Below are positions 11,901 to 24,194 of a stretch of DNA of 64,000 nucleotides, one piece after another. The notes under the pieces are model-generated. The model saw only the letters and a program-made list of their open reading frames with translations. It ran no database searches and was not told the origin of the DNA. Within the stretch, counting starts at the first letter, position 1. The number at the start of each line of letters is the position of its first letter. The position numbers and the translations under genes are program-made. This stretch comes from Hanleya hanleyi (lineage: Eukaryota > Mollusca > Polyplacophora > Lepidopleurida > Hanleyidae): the NCBI GenBank assembly GCA_036873755.1, contig JAVTVY010020294.1, positions 1-64,000 of the forward strand, read 5' to 3'.

Positions 11901-12110
11901 CCTAAACAATCAGGACTACCAATATTATCAAATGAATTGAAAACTTATTGTTATTAACATCTCCAACTGGGTAGTAAATTATATTATAAGCAAATAATAA
12001 TCGGTTACTCACTTGATCAAATAATATAAGAGATATGTGCGGACATTCTGTCTCGGATATTAACACATAGACAGTCTCAGCATAAGCAGCCCATGCTCAG
12101 GCAGTTCAAC
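8970..12110. other. intronic DNA without recognised features
   Basis: About 3 kb of AT-rich sequence. It has a short (GA)n run near 9337 and scattered short open frames, none with a family signature. Confidence 0.4.
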
Positions 12111-12112
12111 TT

Positions 12113-12170
12113 TTGACGCGAAATTTCATTTGTGGACGACGGCTGAATACTGTATGCCGGATCTGACGCC
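12113..12170 (+). mobile_element. PLE-type 3' cassette, solitary
   Basis: TTTGACGCGAAATTTCATTT, then GTGGACGACGGCTGAATACT, then ATGCCGGATCTGACGCC follow the cassette plan of the PLE-like 3' end. There is no upstream RT. Confidence 0.55.
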
Positions 12171-12179
12171 CACGCAGTT

Positions 12180-13230
12180 AGCAGTTCGAAGGTTTTATTC
12201 TATCTCATCTCAGTCGACGGCTGTGTTCAATTAGAAGCTGAAATAATGAGCTGAAATTTCAATGTTCATTTAAAAACATATCAGCAACACAAAATAAGCG
12301 CGCACCGAGAGCCTCTTTCTTTGAGCGTATCACGGAGAAAAAGTTCAACAACGCAGCCCTCAAACTACCGAAGATATGAAGACCAGCGATGTCTACCATA
12401 TAGTATCACTGATTGGTTGAAAGTAAGTTTCCCTTGTTAACAAAATATGTTTATGTTTTGAAAAACTCCACAATATCACTACATATCAGGTGCACTCTAG
12501 TGATGTGAGATAGCCATTAAGCTACTTTATTTAACAAAGTAACTTTGTACACGTTCCATCCTGACGTCACCGACCCAGATCCGGGCCCGTGACGGCACTC
12601 CCTCAGCCAGATCAGCCAGTCGGTGATGGCAAATGGCAAAGCATTGCTTTTCCTCACCTCTTTTGGATACAAGGTAAGAGTCTAGACGAACCATTGTGAT
12701 TACACATCTTCAATCCTTTATACCAATACACTTCATAAAGCGATTTTTAGTATCACTTCAATCGCAATTCCTGTTTAGTTTGCAAGAAGTTAGGATTTTC
12801 GGAGGGGATAAATTTATTTATCTCTCTCAAATAAAGGTTTGAATTGCGATTACTCGGTGCGACTGTGTTTTTTGTTTTGTTTTGCAATCATTCTTCAATC
12901 GTGTAATTGAGAAAGGTAATGTCATGATATAATCGTGCTGGCCACTGAGACCATCATGTATGTATTGCGGGAAGTCAAATGAAATCTCAATAGAGAATTG
13001 CCGGGGCCTCTTTGTCTCGGTCCAAGAGTTCAGTTGGCGGAAACCGCCTGTTCCCGAAGTTGTAGGTAGCTGATTATTTAGATGTCGATAGCCGAGAAAC
13101 TTGAATGTTTTGATACACGACAAAGATCAAAGATCTTTTTCTCTTCAGGAGCACATGCGATGTGTGAAATATGTATTGGCATATGATTTCTTCCATTGTA
13201 TACTACATATATTTATACATAACACCGGTT
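12180..13230. other. intronic DNA without recognised features
   Basis: No convincing coding, repeat or RNA feature was seen. Confidence 0.4.
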
Positions 13231-13239
13231 TTGCCGTTA

Positions 13240-13675
13240 TTATGGACATAGCACAGAAAAGCATAAAACTACAAGAAGAACTCCAACAAGCAGTTCAACA
13301 ACTACAGAAGAAACTTCCGCCATTGAACAGATAATATATCAGTATGCCAATATATTGGCCTGGACGATTCATCTACCAACGAACCCGAAAAGGTGAAGGA
13401 CTATGTAGAACGAATATATGGAGGGATCCAGGCACTAACCCACGACGCCACTAAGAAGAGTTTTAGATACGACGAAAAATTATGTGATGATGGAAAACTA
13501 ACTTGAACAATCGAAAACTTGCCTATTACAATACTCTCCGATGCAAAAAGACAGCTGAAGTGTACCATGGATTTTTGGATACTATTCGGTACTGCCGAGC
13601 GGAAATCTACGAAGGGACCCGATTACTGCCACCGGAGATCACCGAAAAGCTTATAGTAAAGCAAAAATGAGCATC
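13240..13675 (+). pseudogene. possible decayed coding segment (retroelement-like)
   Basis: This stretch reads as compositionally coding but is broken by stops and frame changes. It begins with a Gln/Leu-rich, coiled-coil-like segment (SIKLQEELQQAVQQLQKKL, about 13260-13316). Later it gives a piece with NRKLAYYNTLRCKKTAEVYH and then GTRLLPPEIT. I do not recognise the family. A retroelement N-terminal region or a dead gene exon are both possible. Confidence 0.3.
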
Positions 13676-13679
13676 AGAG

Positions 13680-14230
13680 TCATGTGATTGTTTCCCGTAC
13701 ACATATGCACTATTACCAGTGTACGCTCTAGCTGCAGTAGTGAAATATATATACTGCTACCTGAGGCAATATGTGTTGATGAACACGCACTTCTAAATCG
13801 CAAACGGAGAACTGCGCTTTCAGAATTTTATTGTTTTATATAACACTTTACGGGTTACAACAACGACTGTTTTCGAAGTGTTGATTTGCGTTAAAATTCC
13901 GGAAGTAGTTTCAAATACCAATAGGTTTAATTACAACACTACAGACTTGAGAATAAATCATAGTGTCCATCGGTGTACTGAAACATTTACCAGTGTAAAG
14001 CCCTCTTTACCTAATACTCGCCAGTTTCAAGAACACATGTGTAGCCATTATCACTTGTACCATGCGATTGTTATTTCAGAAAGCATATTTTGTTCTGCGA
14101 TCAGACATACATGCACCGTGTACATACAATCTTGTCACGGATTATAAACCCAGAGCTAAATAACCACAAATATGGAAGTCAAGCCAAATTCGCCATAAAT
14201 TATTCATTTACTCCGACAGGATGTAAATTG
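13680..14230. other. intronic DNA without recognised features
   Basis: Nothing supportable seen. Confidence 0.4.
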
Positions 14231-14237
14231 CCTTTAA

Positions 14238-14731
14238 AGAGGTAGTAGCGTGATTTTAGTTGTTCAGGTAAACTGAACAGCATGATCACTTGCAACATTT
14301 GCCAAAAGATTTTCAAGTATTGAAATCTCGTATTTCATATAGGGATCAATATTGTCAGATTCTTCAATTCGGTCTAGTGAACAACATGAAAATGGGAAAT
14401 GACTGAGATGACGTCGGATAACGTGATCAGGTATCCATGACGTCACATTAGAAGCCGTCACAGTGCGATAAAAATTCTAAGATCGAGTATGACGTTGCAA
14501 AGCATCACGCTCGAAATGCCAGTGCGCGTTTTCTGACGTCATCTCAGGCACTGGAGCCAAGTGCAGGTGCTGTTACGTTTTTCAGAGAATGTCAGAAGTG
14601 TGATTTCAATGCCGTGATATTAAAAAATGAGGTCACAGAAACACGTTCACCATAGTTGCTTTCAACTACTGAATAACTTTTATCGAAATATGTTATTTGC
14701 TGAATATTTTTTAAATGACGCTTTTACCTCT
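14238..14731. mobile_element. MITE with TTAA flanks
   Basis: The left end AGAGGTAGTAGCGTGATTT and the reverse complement of the right end AGAGGTAAAAGCGTCATTT form terminal inverted repeats. Each is directly bordered by TTAA (14234-14237 and 14732-14735). The 494-bp interior has no transposase. The TTAA target duplication fits a piggyBac-like mechanism, but the end sequence differs from the other TTAA family in this window. Confidence 0.65.
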
Positions 14732-15129
14732 TTAAGTTATTTGCTCAAATTTGGTTTACTACCATCAAGCACTGAGAGATCAAGAAAAATATATGGTTTT
14801 GCCATGCACATTCGCAAGATAATACCAATCTACAGGCTGCCTTGCACTGCAAAGTGATCACTTAAAAGCAAATTTACATGGAAGGCTTTTAGGAACGTCG
14901 TACCTGTAAATACATTAACTGTATAATCGATCTTTATATCACTATTATGGGTGGAGTAATCCGAATATATCGTCGCGATCCCATTAGAAGGCAGTATCGG
15001 CACAGTGACTGCATTTGAACTGATCACGATGCTGCATGGCGACAGATTCATCCTGTATCGATCGTCCAGCTATAAACTACATCGTATCCAGATTCCCAAC
15101 ACGCTCTCACTCTCATATTATTAGATCGT

Positions 15130-17700
15130 TACTGATGACAGGTGCTAAAACCCGAAAGAAAAATATGTATCATTATGGGGGATTTCAATATTGATTTATT
15201 CAAAACTGATAAACATGAACCTTCCAGGCAGTTTTTGGAAATAATGAAATCACACTACTTTTTTCCTAAGATAGCAAAACCAACTCGAGTTAAAGCTAAT
15301 TCGGCGACATTGATTGACAATGTATTTCAAAATTTTCATGAAGATAACTTGATGTCTGGTATTCTCCTTTCAGACATAACCGACCATTTTCCAGTTTTCC
15401 AAATAAACAAAGCGTCGTTCATCCCCCCGTCCACTGATAACACATTTACTTTTAGAAGAATTAATCAGGAGCAAATATTAATTTTTGAAGAGAGGGTTAA
15501 AAATATAGATTGGAGCGATGTTACTAATGAAACCAGCGATGTTAATAAAGCATTCGAATTGTTCTCTGATAAATTTAATTGCGTACAACGAGAGTTTTCC
15601 TGTTGTCTCATCAACAGTCTCAAAATTCAAAATTAGAAAACCCTGGATAACTTATGGTATTCTTACCTCTATTCGTGAAAAAATCAAACTTTACAGGCAA
15701 CACACAAAAGGTACTAATATGGAAATTACCCGTCAATATAAACAGTATAGGAATAAATTGAATCATACATTAAAATTAGCGAAGCGATTATATTATGAAA
15801 ACAAATTTAATCAGTGTAACAATGATATTTAAGGTACATGGAAAGTATTAAACAACCTAATGAACCGGAAAAAACCCCACCAGCTTGCCAAATACATTTA
15901 ACGTTAAGAATAGTGAACGGTTTTAATGATTATTTTAGCTCTGTAGCAACCAAGTTAGCGGTAACAATCCCACCGTCAGCGAACGTTTACAAAGATTTTT
16001 TGAAGAATAGACATGTCAATGAGTTTCATCTGGAACCCTGTACTACGAAGGATATGGCAGACATTGTAAATAACTTGAAAAACTCCGCCTCTGGGTTTGA
16101 TGGCGTACGTATCTCACTTGTCAAATCTGTATTTAGTCTGATTAATTTACCATTATGTCATGTTACTAACTTATCATTCAGACTCGGTGTAGTTCCCGAT
16201 CTTTTGAAAGTGGCTAAAGTGACACCCCTGTACAAAAATGGAGAAATACAATATAATCTGTTCTAATCAGTACGGTTTTCGGGAGAATCACTCCACATTT
16301 TTAGCTGTTTTGTCCCTTCACGACAAATGAATCAGTAGCTGCGAGAGAGGCAAAAAAATACTGTATTAGTACATTTTTAGACTTGTCAAAAGCCTTTGAT
16401 ACCGTCAACCATGATATCCTTTTGTACAAACTGGATCATTATGGATTTCGGGGAATTTCTAATGACTGGTTCAGAAGTTACTTGTCATCCCGTATCCAAT
16501 GTACTCAATATAATAATACTATATCACCATTTAAACCGTTATCATGTGGAGTTCCGCAGGGTTCGATCTTGGGTCCGATACTTTTTCTTATTTATATCAA
16601 TGACCTTGTAGAAGCTAGCCATATTTTAGAAATTATTCTTTTTGCAGATGATACATCTGTTATTCTCTCAGACGACGATCCAAACAAACTGTTTGAGAAT
16701 ATGTCTCTTGAAATTAACAAATTGTGCAATTGGTTTTCAAGTAACAAACTCTCTTTGAATATTAAAAAGACTAAATTCATGCTTATAAAACCTATTAAGA
16801 GATGTAAATTTCCCAAAACACCAAAACTATTTATTTATGGGAATAACATTGAACAGGTTGATCAATTTAAATTCCTTGGCGTATTTTTTAATGACAGACT
16901 AAACTGGCTAACGCATATTGAAGAGATCCGGAAAAAACTGAATAGGAATATTGGAATACTACACCATATTAAGGATTGCCTCAACAAAAAAAACACTTTA
17001 CATTCTGTATTATTCTCTGATATTTCCATACCTGTCATATTGTAATATTTTCTGCGGTACCACGTACATTACACATCTTAAACCATTGGTAATTTTGCAA
17101 AAAAAAGGCAATACGATTAATTACATTTTCGTCTAAACTCGAAAATACAGCACCTTTATTTCTCAAATTGAAAATCTTATCTATGAAACAATTAAATGAC
17201 TATCAGATTTTACTCTTTGTTGATAAATTTTATAACCACAATGAGTTATTACCTATCCTATTTCAAGTATATTTTACAAAATTATCCCGTGTGCACAGGT
17301 ACCCTACTAGGCAAGCAAATCTTAATTTGTATAGGCATATTTATTCATCAGACTTTTTATAGTTCAAAAATAAAAGGTCCTCGAACATGGAACAAATTAC
17401 CCTCCCAGCTCAAATCTTGTACACCTATCTCCTTATTTAAATTCCATTTAAAATCTTATTTATTGAAAGGAACAGCTGATTTCTAGTTTCATTTCAGCTG
17501 TGTGCGTTTTCAGCAGCTATAGCGGAAGTTGGAAGTTTGATTTTATATTTTTGCAATTTTTGACTTTTTACTAAAAAATGAATTAATGTTTATTTGCCAC
17601 TTTGTACCGGTATTATGGATCAATATAATTTTATATCATTTTGGGATAAAACAAGCCCCTTGGGGTTTTCATCCCGCCTATCATGTATAGTCGTAAATTA
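15130..17700 (+). pseudogene. CR1/Jockey-like LINE ORF2, 5'-truncated and frameshifted
   Basis: This is a dead non-LTR retrotransposon. It starts inside the AP-endonuclease domain (IIMGDFNIDLFKTD at about 15168; ATLIDNVF; SDITDHFPVF). It continues through a linker to the reverse transcriptase: DLSKAFDTVNHDILL at about 16380, GVPQGSILGPILFLIYIND at about 16550, and the catalytic FADDTS at about 16640. The C-terminal motif is GPRTWNKLPSQLKS (about 17380). The frame changes at least four times and stops intervene. The RT has lost about 100 bp between VTPLYKNGE (about 16225) and QYGFRENHST (about 16270), where the NYRPIS-type block normally sits. The 3' UTR runs to about 17700 with no clear poly-A. 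It lies in the GPCR intron in antisense orientation to that gene. Confidence 0.88.
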
Positions 17701-17808
17701 TGCCCTATTATGCTCTGGTGAAATCAAATATCGAAGGTAGATTGAGCCTTGGATATTTCAGATAGGTACACTAGTAGATCCCTTTGTTGTTCGTTGAAAA
17801 TAACCAGG

Positions 17809-18883
17809 TAATCGGATTAGTATCTAGTAGGCCTTCCAGTCTCATCTCATATAAAACGATAATAATTAGTATTTAGTAGGACCTTCCAGCCTCATCTTAC
17901 ATATAACGACAATAATTAGTATTTAGTAGGCCTCCCAGCCTCAGGTTATAAAAGGCGATAATAAGTAGTATTTAGTAGGCCTTCCAGCCCCAGGTTATGT
18001 ATAACGATAATAATTAGTATTTAGCAGGCCTTCCGGCCTCATGTTATACATAATGATAATAATTAGTATTTAGTAGGCCTTCCAGCCTCATGTTAAATAT
18101 AACGGCAATAATTAGTATTTAGTAGGCCTCTCAGCCTCAGGTTTTATATAGCGATAATAGTTAGTATTTAGTAGACCTTCCAGCCTCATGTTACATATAA
18201 CGGCAACAATTAGTGTTTGGTAGGCCTTCCAGCCTCATGTTATATATAACGATAATAATTAGTATTTTGTAGGCCTTCCAGCCTCATGTTACATATAACG
18301 GCAATAATTAGTATTTAGTAGGCCTTCCAGCCTCAGGTAATATATAGCGCTAATAAGTAATATTTGGTAGGCCTTCCAACCTCATGTAATATATAACGGT
18401 AATAATTAGTATTTAGTAGGCCTTCCAGCCTCATGGTATATATAACGGTAATAATTAGTATTTAGTAGTCCTTCCAGCCTCAGGTTATATATAACGATAA
18501 TAATATAGTATTTAGTAGGCCTTCCAGCCTCAGGTTATATATAGCGATAATAGTTAGTATTTAGTAGGCCTTCCAGCCTCGTGTGATATATAACGATAAT
18601 AATAAGAATTTAGTAGGCCTCTCAGCTTCATGGGTTAGTAGGCCTTCCAGCCTCATGTTATATATAACGATAATAATTAGTAAGCCTTCCAGGCTCAGGT
18701 AATATATAGCGATAATAATTAGTATTTAGTAGGCCTTCCAACCTCATGTAATACGTAACGGTAATAATTGTATTTAGTAGGCCTTCCAGCCTCATGGTAT
18801 ATATAACGGTAATAATTAGTATTTAGTAGGCCTTCCAGCCTCAGGTTTTATATAGCGATAATAATTAGTATTTAGTAGGCCTC
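17809..18883. repeat. 49-50-bp minisatellite, ~21 units (left part)
   Basis: The unit contains TAGTAGGCCTTCCAGCCTCA, then TGTTATATATAACGATAATA, then ATTAGTATTT. Successive units start every 49-50 bp (for example 17828, 17877, 17927, 17976), with point changes and occasional short units. Each unit carries the small palindrome TTATATATAA. The array resumes at 21528, on the far side of the PLE-like insertion. Confidence 0.95.
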
Positions 18884-18932
18884 CGATCAACGGAGACATC
18901 GCAGCCATGGTTGGCGAAAGTTTAATAGTTCG

Positions 18933-19940
18933 ATGATTCACGATCATATCACTTTAAATTACTTAGTGGGTTTAACTAACACACCCAATAGTATACATAG
19001 CTCACGTACAGTTCTGTTTGCGTTACCTCTGAGAGCTTTAGATCAAATAGCCAGAGCTATACAACAATCTGCGTCTTCAGGAAATATAATACCATCAAAA
19101 ATCATTAAAGTATGTCGAGATATAGCGTATTTTCGGTTGTATCGTCCAGTGAACATAATCGAAACATCTCAAGATCGGCTTTTCTTGAAACTCAACTACT
19201 TAGATAAAGGACTGGACATCATTAATTTACCTCGAATCCTGAATGATCCAGAGGTACGCAACGCTGTACCAAACTATTTTAAGTTCACAGAACCTCTTTG
19301 CATTTCATATAAGTACACTAAATCTATAGCCACCAAAATATTCAATTACTCCAATGCTGTCCAGGAGTTTGACTGGAACTTATACACGTCAGGTGGCTAT
19401 AGTTGTGATTGTGAATCGTCGAACTTTATCTATACACTATGCAAACATATTGTGACTGGTGACCTTGATGTGGTGAGTGATAAGGATCTGAAATTACTCC
19501 TGATGAAAGGACCTAAATATAGAGAGCCAAGAAGAATAAATCTGCAGGCCGACCAGAAGATAGTCGTGTCTGCATTGGAACAGTACGTTATTGATTGGTC
19601 TAAGCGAGAAAAATTTGAACCTACAGTACTCGCTGATTGGCTGGACCTCACCAAGTGCAAGGTCGTTGAAACAATCCGCCATATTGACAGAAGTACTCTT
19701 CCCCAAGCAAAACCAGTACTGAGAAACCTCAATTCGCAAGAAGTTCTAGCAAATCTCCAGAGTAAATTCGTCATAGTCCCAGCAGACAAAGCTCCGAATA
19801 ATATAATATTCATATGTAATTATTACTATTACCAGGTGCTGGTTAAAGAATTGAGTGTAGACATATCTTCATCAAACATACCACATTTACTCCAAACTGA
19901 AGATTACTTACTCCTGGAAGATTTATTTAAACAATCATAA
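18933..19940 (+). pseudogene. N-terminal ORF segment of PLE-like copy B
   Basis: This 335-codon open stretch is the longest reading frame in the window. It has no catalytic motif of its own. It covers the region before the RT fingers, with a segment GGYSCDCESSNFIYTLCKHI and a later FVIVPADKAPNNIIF. The latter resembles the 'VI.PADKG..IV' motif that precedes the RT domain in PLE-type proteins. It reads into the RT after a frame change near 19940-19990. A second, more decayed version is spread over 58780-59915. Confidence 0.75.
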
Positions 19941-19974
19941 AAGTTTCTCAGGCAAAGAGGTATTTGTCTTCCAA

Positions 19975-21159
19975 CCAATCATAACGACATAACAAAAATA
20001 TACTGGACTCTCAAAATGCATAAATCACCATACAAAGCTAGATTCATAGCTGGTTCTTGAAGCTGCACCACCAAGCTTCTTTCAACCCTATTGACGAGGG
20101 CCCTTCAGGAGGTAAAAGCATTTTGGAAAAGGTATTGCGCCATTATTTCTAAGAACTCTGGCGTTGAATGTATGTGGATATTGAAAAACTCAAAGTGTCT
20201 TACGGAAGAACTTGATGCTAAAGGTCACATACCGTACAGACATGTATCCACATGGGATTTCTCGACTCTCTATACTACACAATCCTCATCAGACCTTATT
20301 GACTGTCTAAGTTCACAGACAGGCATTCAGTGTTCACAAGAAAAAAACTGATCGTAGATATATACAATGCGTCAGAAGTCATAAAACATTCTTATAAGCT
20401 CCTACTACATACAAGATATATCATTCATGGGATGTTTCTTTGTTTATAGAGTTGCTTGAATTTCTCATTAAAAATATCTATGTGAAATTTGGCAACATAA
20501 TATATCAGCAGCATATAGGTATTCCAATGGGTACTAATTGTGCACCCCTGTTGGCTGACCTGTATCTGTTCTCTTATGAATATGACTATATGCAGGCGCT
20601 TTCAAAAACCGATCCATTCAAAGCCCGTTCCTCATTCACCAAACGCTATATATTGATCTTCTCGCTGTGGATAATCGCTAGTAAATGACGAAAGAAGGAT
20701 ATATATCCACCTTCACTGGATTTGAAGGTAGAAATACAGATAGCCCTAATAGTGTACCTGTATTTGAGATCTTATATCTCTATAAAAATGAAGCGTGCAA
20801 TTTCCCTCTCGTCGACTTTATGACAAAAGAGATGATTACAATTTCGACATCGTAAACTATCCCTTCTTGACAGTAATATCCCAGTGGGACTCCGCATGTA
20901 TGGCGTATACATATCTCGCTTAGTAGCATTTACTAGATCCTGTGTTAGATGTGATGATTTTAATCAACGTCACAAAACATTGTTGCAGAAACTTATAAAA
21001 CAGGGCTATTCCACCAAGCGCCTCCACTCAAAGTTTCTCAAATTTGGCGATACATATCGCATGCTGATAGAAAATACGAACGTAGCGTGCAAGATCTATG
21101 GCGCTACGTTTCGTAACTTGTGTCTAATTCCGCTTAACCCGGGGCTAGAGGCCGTATGA
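19975..21159 (+). pseudogene. RT domain of PLE-like copy B, broken
   Basis: Three separate frames (about 20091-20351, 20440-20688 and 20884-21159) together carry the fingers (TLKMHKSPYKARFIAGS, followed by a stop), the palm motif GIPMGTNCAPLLADLYLFSYE, and the thumb with SRLVAFTRSC and QRHKTLLQKLIKQGY. Small indels disrupt the catalytic YIDD region, so this copy cannot make active RT. Copy A keeps YIDDLL. Confidence 0.8.
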
Positions 21160-21329
21160 ACCCATGTACTTTAAGATCCTCATGGTACTCATATGAACAG
21201 TCACAATCAAAGCGTGACGGAGATACATCTTTTTTTTAGATGACCTCTTATGTAACGAAATATTACGGATTAAGAATACTGATCAGTGAAGATACGATCT
21301 TTTGATATTTTTGAAACGATCATGATGTC

Positions 21330-21527
21330 TTGCCGGCATCATTGAAAACTGTTGACCGCTTCTCTCTTGCAGGAAACAAGCCTATGTTTATGTATACTAT
21401 GATTGTCTTTTTGAATTTGGTGCTAATACTGTTATATGGAAAATGGAATAGGTCTTTGGATTATGGACGCGGATATTCTCTAATGGACGACGGCTGGATT
21501 ATGAATGACGGACTAGACGCTTGTAAT
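21330..21527 (+). other. conserved 3'-terminal cassette of the PLE-like family
   Basis: This is the ~200-bp 3' end shared with 5945-6137, 39446-39570 and 60200-60399. It holds GACCGCTTCTCTCTTGCAG, an open hydrophobic stretch MFMYTMIVFLNLVLILLYG, and the repeated blocks ATGGACGCGG / ATGGACGACGGCTGG / ATGAATGACGGAC / AGACGCTTGTAA. It is better conserved between copies than much of the ORF, as expected of a 3' recognition region for reverse transcription. That role is inference. Confidence 0.6.
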
Positions 21528-21700
21528 ATAACGATAATAATATTGAATTGAGTAGGCCTCCCAGCCTCATGGTATATATAACGGTAATAATTGGTATTTA
21601 GTAGACCTTCTAGCCTCAGGTTATATATAGCGACTATAATTAGTATTTAGTAGGCCTTCAGCCCCATGTTACATATAACGGCAATAATTAGTATTTTGTA
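21528..21700. repeat. 49-50-bp minisatellite, right part (~3 units)
   Basis: ATAACGATAATAAT, then GAGTAGGCCTCCCAGCC and TTAGTATTTAGTAGGCC, continue the array interrupted by copy B. Confidence 0.9.
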
Positions 21701-22136
21701 TGAAAAGATGTTCATATACGCACCCACTTTCTCGGAGTGTTCTAACCCTACACCTGCCTGAGTATAGGAGTTATTATATCATCACTATATACTAACATGC
21801 ACCTCAGAGCAGTTGTTTCGGATAATATTTATGGCATTTTAATGTTTTCAGGGGGTGGAATAGATATCAGCTACAAAATAACACAGTGACAAGCAGAATG
21901 ATAAACATATGAATTGAAAACAATGTTTTGCTGTATTTTCTTCTGCCAACTGTACTGCGGAGTGATACGAAATGGGCAAAGCAAATCGGTCCAGGTCTAT
22001 GAAATCCCGTCATGCTCGATTGACGTCTTGTCTATGACCCCGCATACTTTTTTGTAATAGTTCTTTCGTGTTCTGCCATAGTTCTTTTCCCAAATTGGGA
22101 AATATATCAACTAAAGATGAAAGCGCAGGATTATGA

Positions 22137-22298
22137 GGATTGACTTTCGCATTTTGCAGTTTCATTGGGGTATAATTATAAGCTGTCAAATGATGAGGCT
22201 CAAACTTCGTATAAACTGTGCTCCCATGATCGCAAGCTCACAGTTTGAACCACATCATTTGACAGTTTATACCCCGCAAAATGCGAAATTCAGTCCTT
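22137..22298. mobile_element. foldback (long inverted-repeat) element
   Basis: The left arm (22137-22222) and right arm (22236-22298) are imperfect reverse complements over about 60 bp. Shared blocks include TTTCGCATTTTGC, GGGGTATAA, CTGTCAAATGATG and TCAAACT. The transcript would fold into a long hairpin. No coding capacity. Confidence 0.75.
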
Positions 22299-22309
22299 AA
22301 TAAACACGT

Positions 22310-22838
22310 GCATATTGGAACGCCGAGGATATGTCGAAGATAAAGTGGGTGGTTGCGATGAAATTCCCAAGCGATGGCTAATGCATACTATTTGAGATGT
22401 TTTAATTCATACCAACACACAGATTGCTCTTTCAAAGTCAACTTCAGTCTATACTGACACTATCACTACCAGAATACACCAATCACGAAAACAAATTAAA
22501 TGCCGTGCTTGAAAAAATGGAATATTTCGTTTTCGAAGTGTGATGCGCACACCGGGAGGGCAGAATGGTATTCCTGAATTTTGAAATTCTTATTATTGCT
22601 ATAGATCAGCTCTGGCTATAGACTATAGCAGATGAACAATGGGACGATTTCTATCAACGTCATAAACGCCAATGCAGTAACTGAATTGATAAAGCTTTAC
22701 CATCTACCACACTCATTTCACGTATTTGGAATACAATTCATGGTTCAAATGGCAAATCGTGGCTGGAACATACATGCACATTGTACTCAAGAAATTCAAT
22801 TTTGAATGAACAATTATTGTCCGTGTTTCTTCTGACTA
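22310..22838. other. intronic DNA without recognised features
   Basis: Nothing supportable seen. Confidence 0.4.
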
Positions 22839-22890
22839 TCGACGCTGATTTCTTATGGACGCCGTTTGAATGTCAAATCTGACACATGCA
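22839..22890 (+). mobile_element. PLE-type 3' cassette, strongly diverged
   Basis: ATCGACGCTGATTTCTTATG, then GACGCCGTTTGAATGTCAAA, then TCTGACAC follows the GACGC / TGGACG.CG / CTGAC order of the cassette. It is solitary and degraded. Confidence 0.4.
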
Positions 22891-22899
22891 TTCGTCGTA

Positions 22900-24100
22900 G
22901 AGTCGTAAAGACAAGAACAAACTGCCCACAGAGAGTACAAATAACTGCACGTTTTCAATGTCGCTGACCTTGATATGAGTAATACGTTTGTTTATCTATG
23001 ACCCGATCACTCCCATGAAGCCTCCTTTTGCACGACGTAGGTCACATACCACAAAATAATCGTCTTACTTAATATGTAGTAAATTGGCAGAGCACATCTT
23101 GAGAAAACTATATTCAATAATATTCGCCGCTACAAATGACCCACCACACCAGGTTGCCTGGTCTTTCCACTCAAACATATGAAAAATTCAGCATACATTA
23201 TCCACCTTTTTTCCGAGATGAGACCACCAGAAATAGGGTCATCCAGCCCGAAAACATTACGGCAAATTTCGGAGGTGGCCAATCAAGCTGGCCCAGATTT
23301 TTTTCCGATTAAAATTTGAACAGGTGGTTTTGATATATTTGAGAGTCAAATATTATAGAAACATTTGAAAATGCGTCACAGACCATTTCTGGCCCAATCA
23401 GGTATAGTGGCCAGTCAATGTTCGCCGGAAGTCAAGTCCTGGTGATAATCTTACACCCAGAAACTTCAATGGAGGTTTGTGAACCGTAGTTCGAAGGTTC
23501 TACGATCGGCGGTCAGTCTGTTGTCTTTGTACAAAGTATGGTGAAACAAATTCAGAGCTATTACACTCAAATACATGCACATGTAGATGTTTATCGAAGC
23601 AAAAACTAAAAGAAAAGTCACGGAGCTGGAGCTTTACAGATTCATGACATCAACGTAAAAGGGCTGGGCCTGAGCCAGAAGCAGCGCGCCATACATTGGA
23701 GAGCGAATTGGATGGTTGGCCATCTCTGCCAAAAATCGTTGCCTCGAACATTTGGCAATGTATTGAAATTATATGGGTGTTCGCACTATTCAGCAAAGGC
23801 AATTTGAAGCTACGGTTCGAATAAATGAGACCATTTCTTGTTTTTGTTTTGTCCAGACTTTGCGAAAGGATACCTTGACGTCTTACACCAAAAAAGTGAT
23901 TCCAAGGCAGTAAGCCAGCATATCATTGGGAACATTAAATGCGAACTACACTGTTCTGTTAAAATTTAACATTTTTTTTTACCATGCAAAAATCATTGTA
24001 GCCTAGACCTGTTCACAGTTACTAAAATGTGAACAGCTGTAGTCCAATCAATCTCCATGTATATGATTAAAACACCCGGATGGTATATGTAGAATTGTGC
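22900..24100. other. intronic DNA without recognised features
   Basis: No family signature or repeat structure recognised. Confidence 0.4.
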
Positions 24101-24139
24101 AGGGCATGATCTTCCTAGTGTAATAAGACGATAATACTG

Positions 24140-24194
24140 ATGAATTTCGTCGCTTTTTGACTGAAATATTGCTGGACGCGACAATAAACCTTAA

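Larger units (their letters stand above)
18884..21527 (+). mobile_element. Penelope-like retroelement copy B, inserted in minisatellite
   Basis: This is the longest copy of the family in the window (about 2.64 kb). The left junction at about 18884 leaves the minisatellite at GTAGGCCTCC. The right end is the family terminus GACGCTTGTAA at about 21526, after which minisatellite units resume. It encodes one broken ORF: an N-terminal region (18933-19940), then IYWTLKMHKSPYKARFIAGS and the RT core GIPMGTNCAPLLADL (about 20520-20565), then YDKRDDYNFDIVNYP (about 20820) and the C-terminal KFLKFGDTYRML (about 21036). The YIDD block at about 20650 is damaged. No target duplication is visible, and part of a repeat unit may have been lost at insertion. 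Confidence 0.85.

Noticed and set aside
19430..19813. 127-codon minus-strand frame in copy B
   Set aside because: Shadow of the PLE-like ORF on the plus strand.
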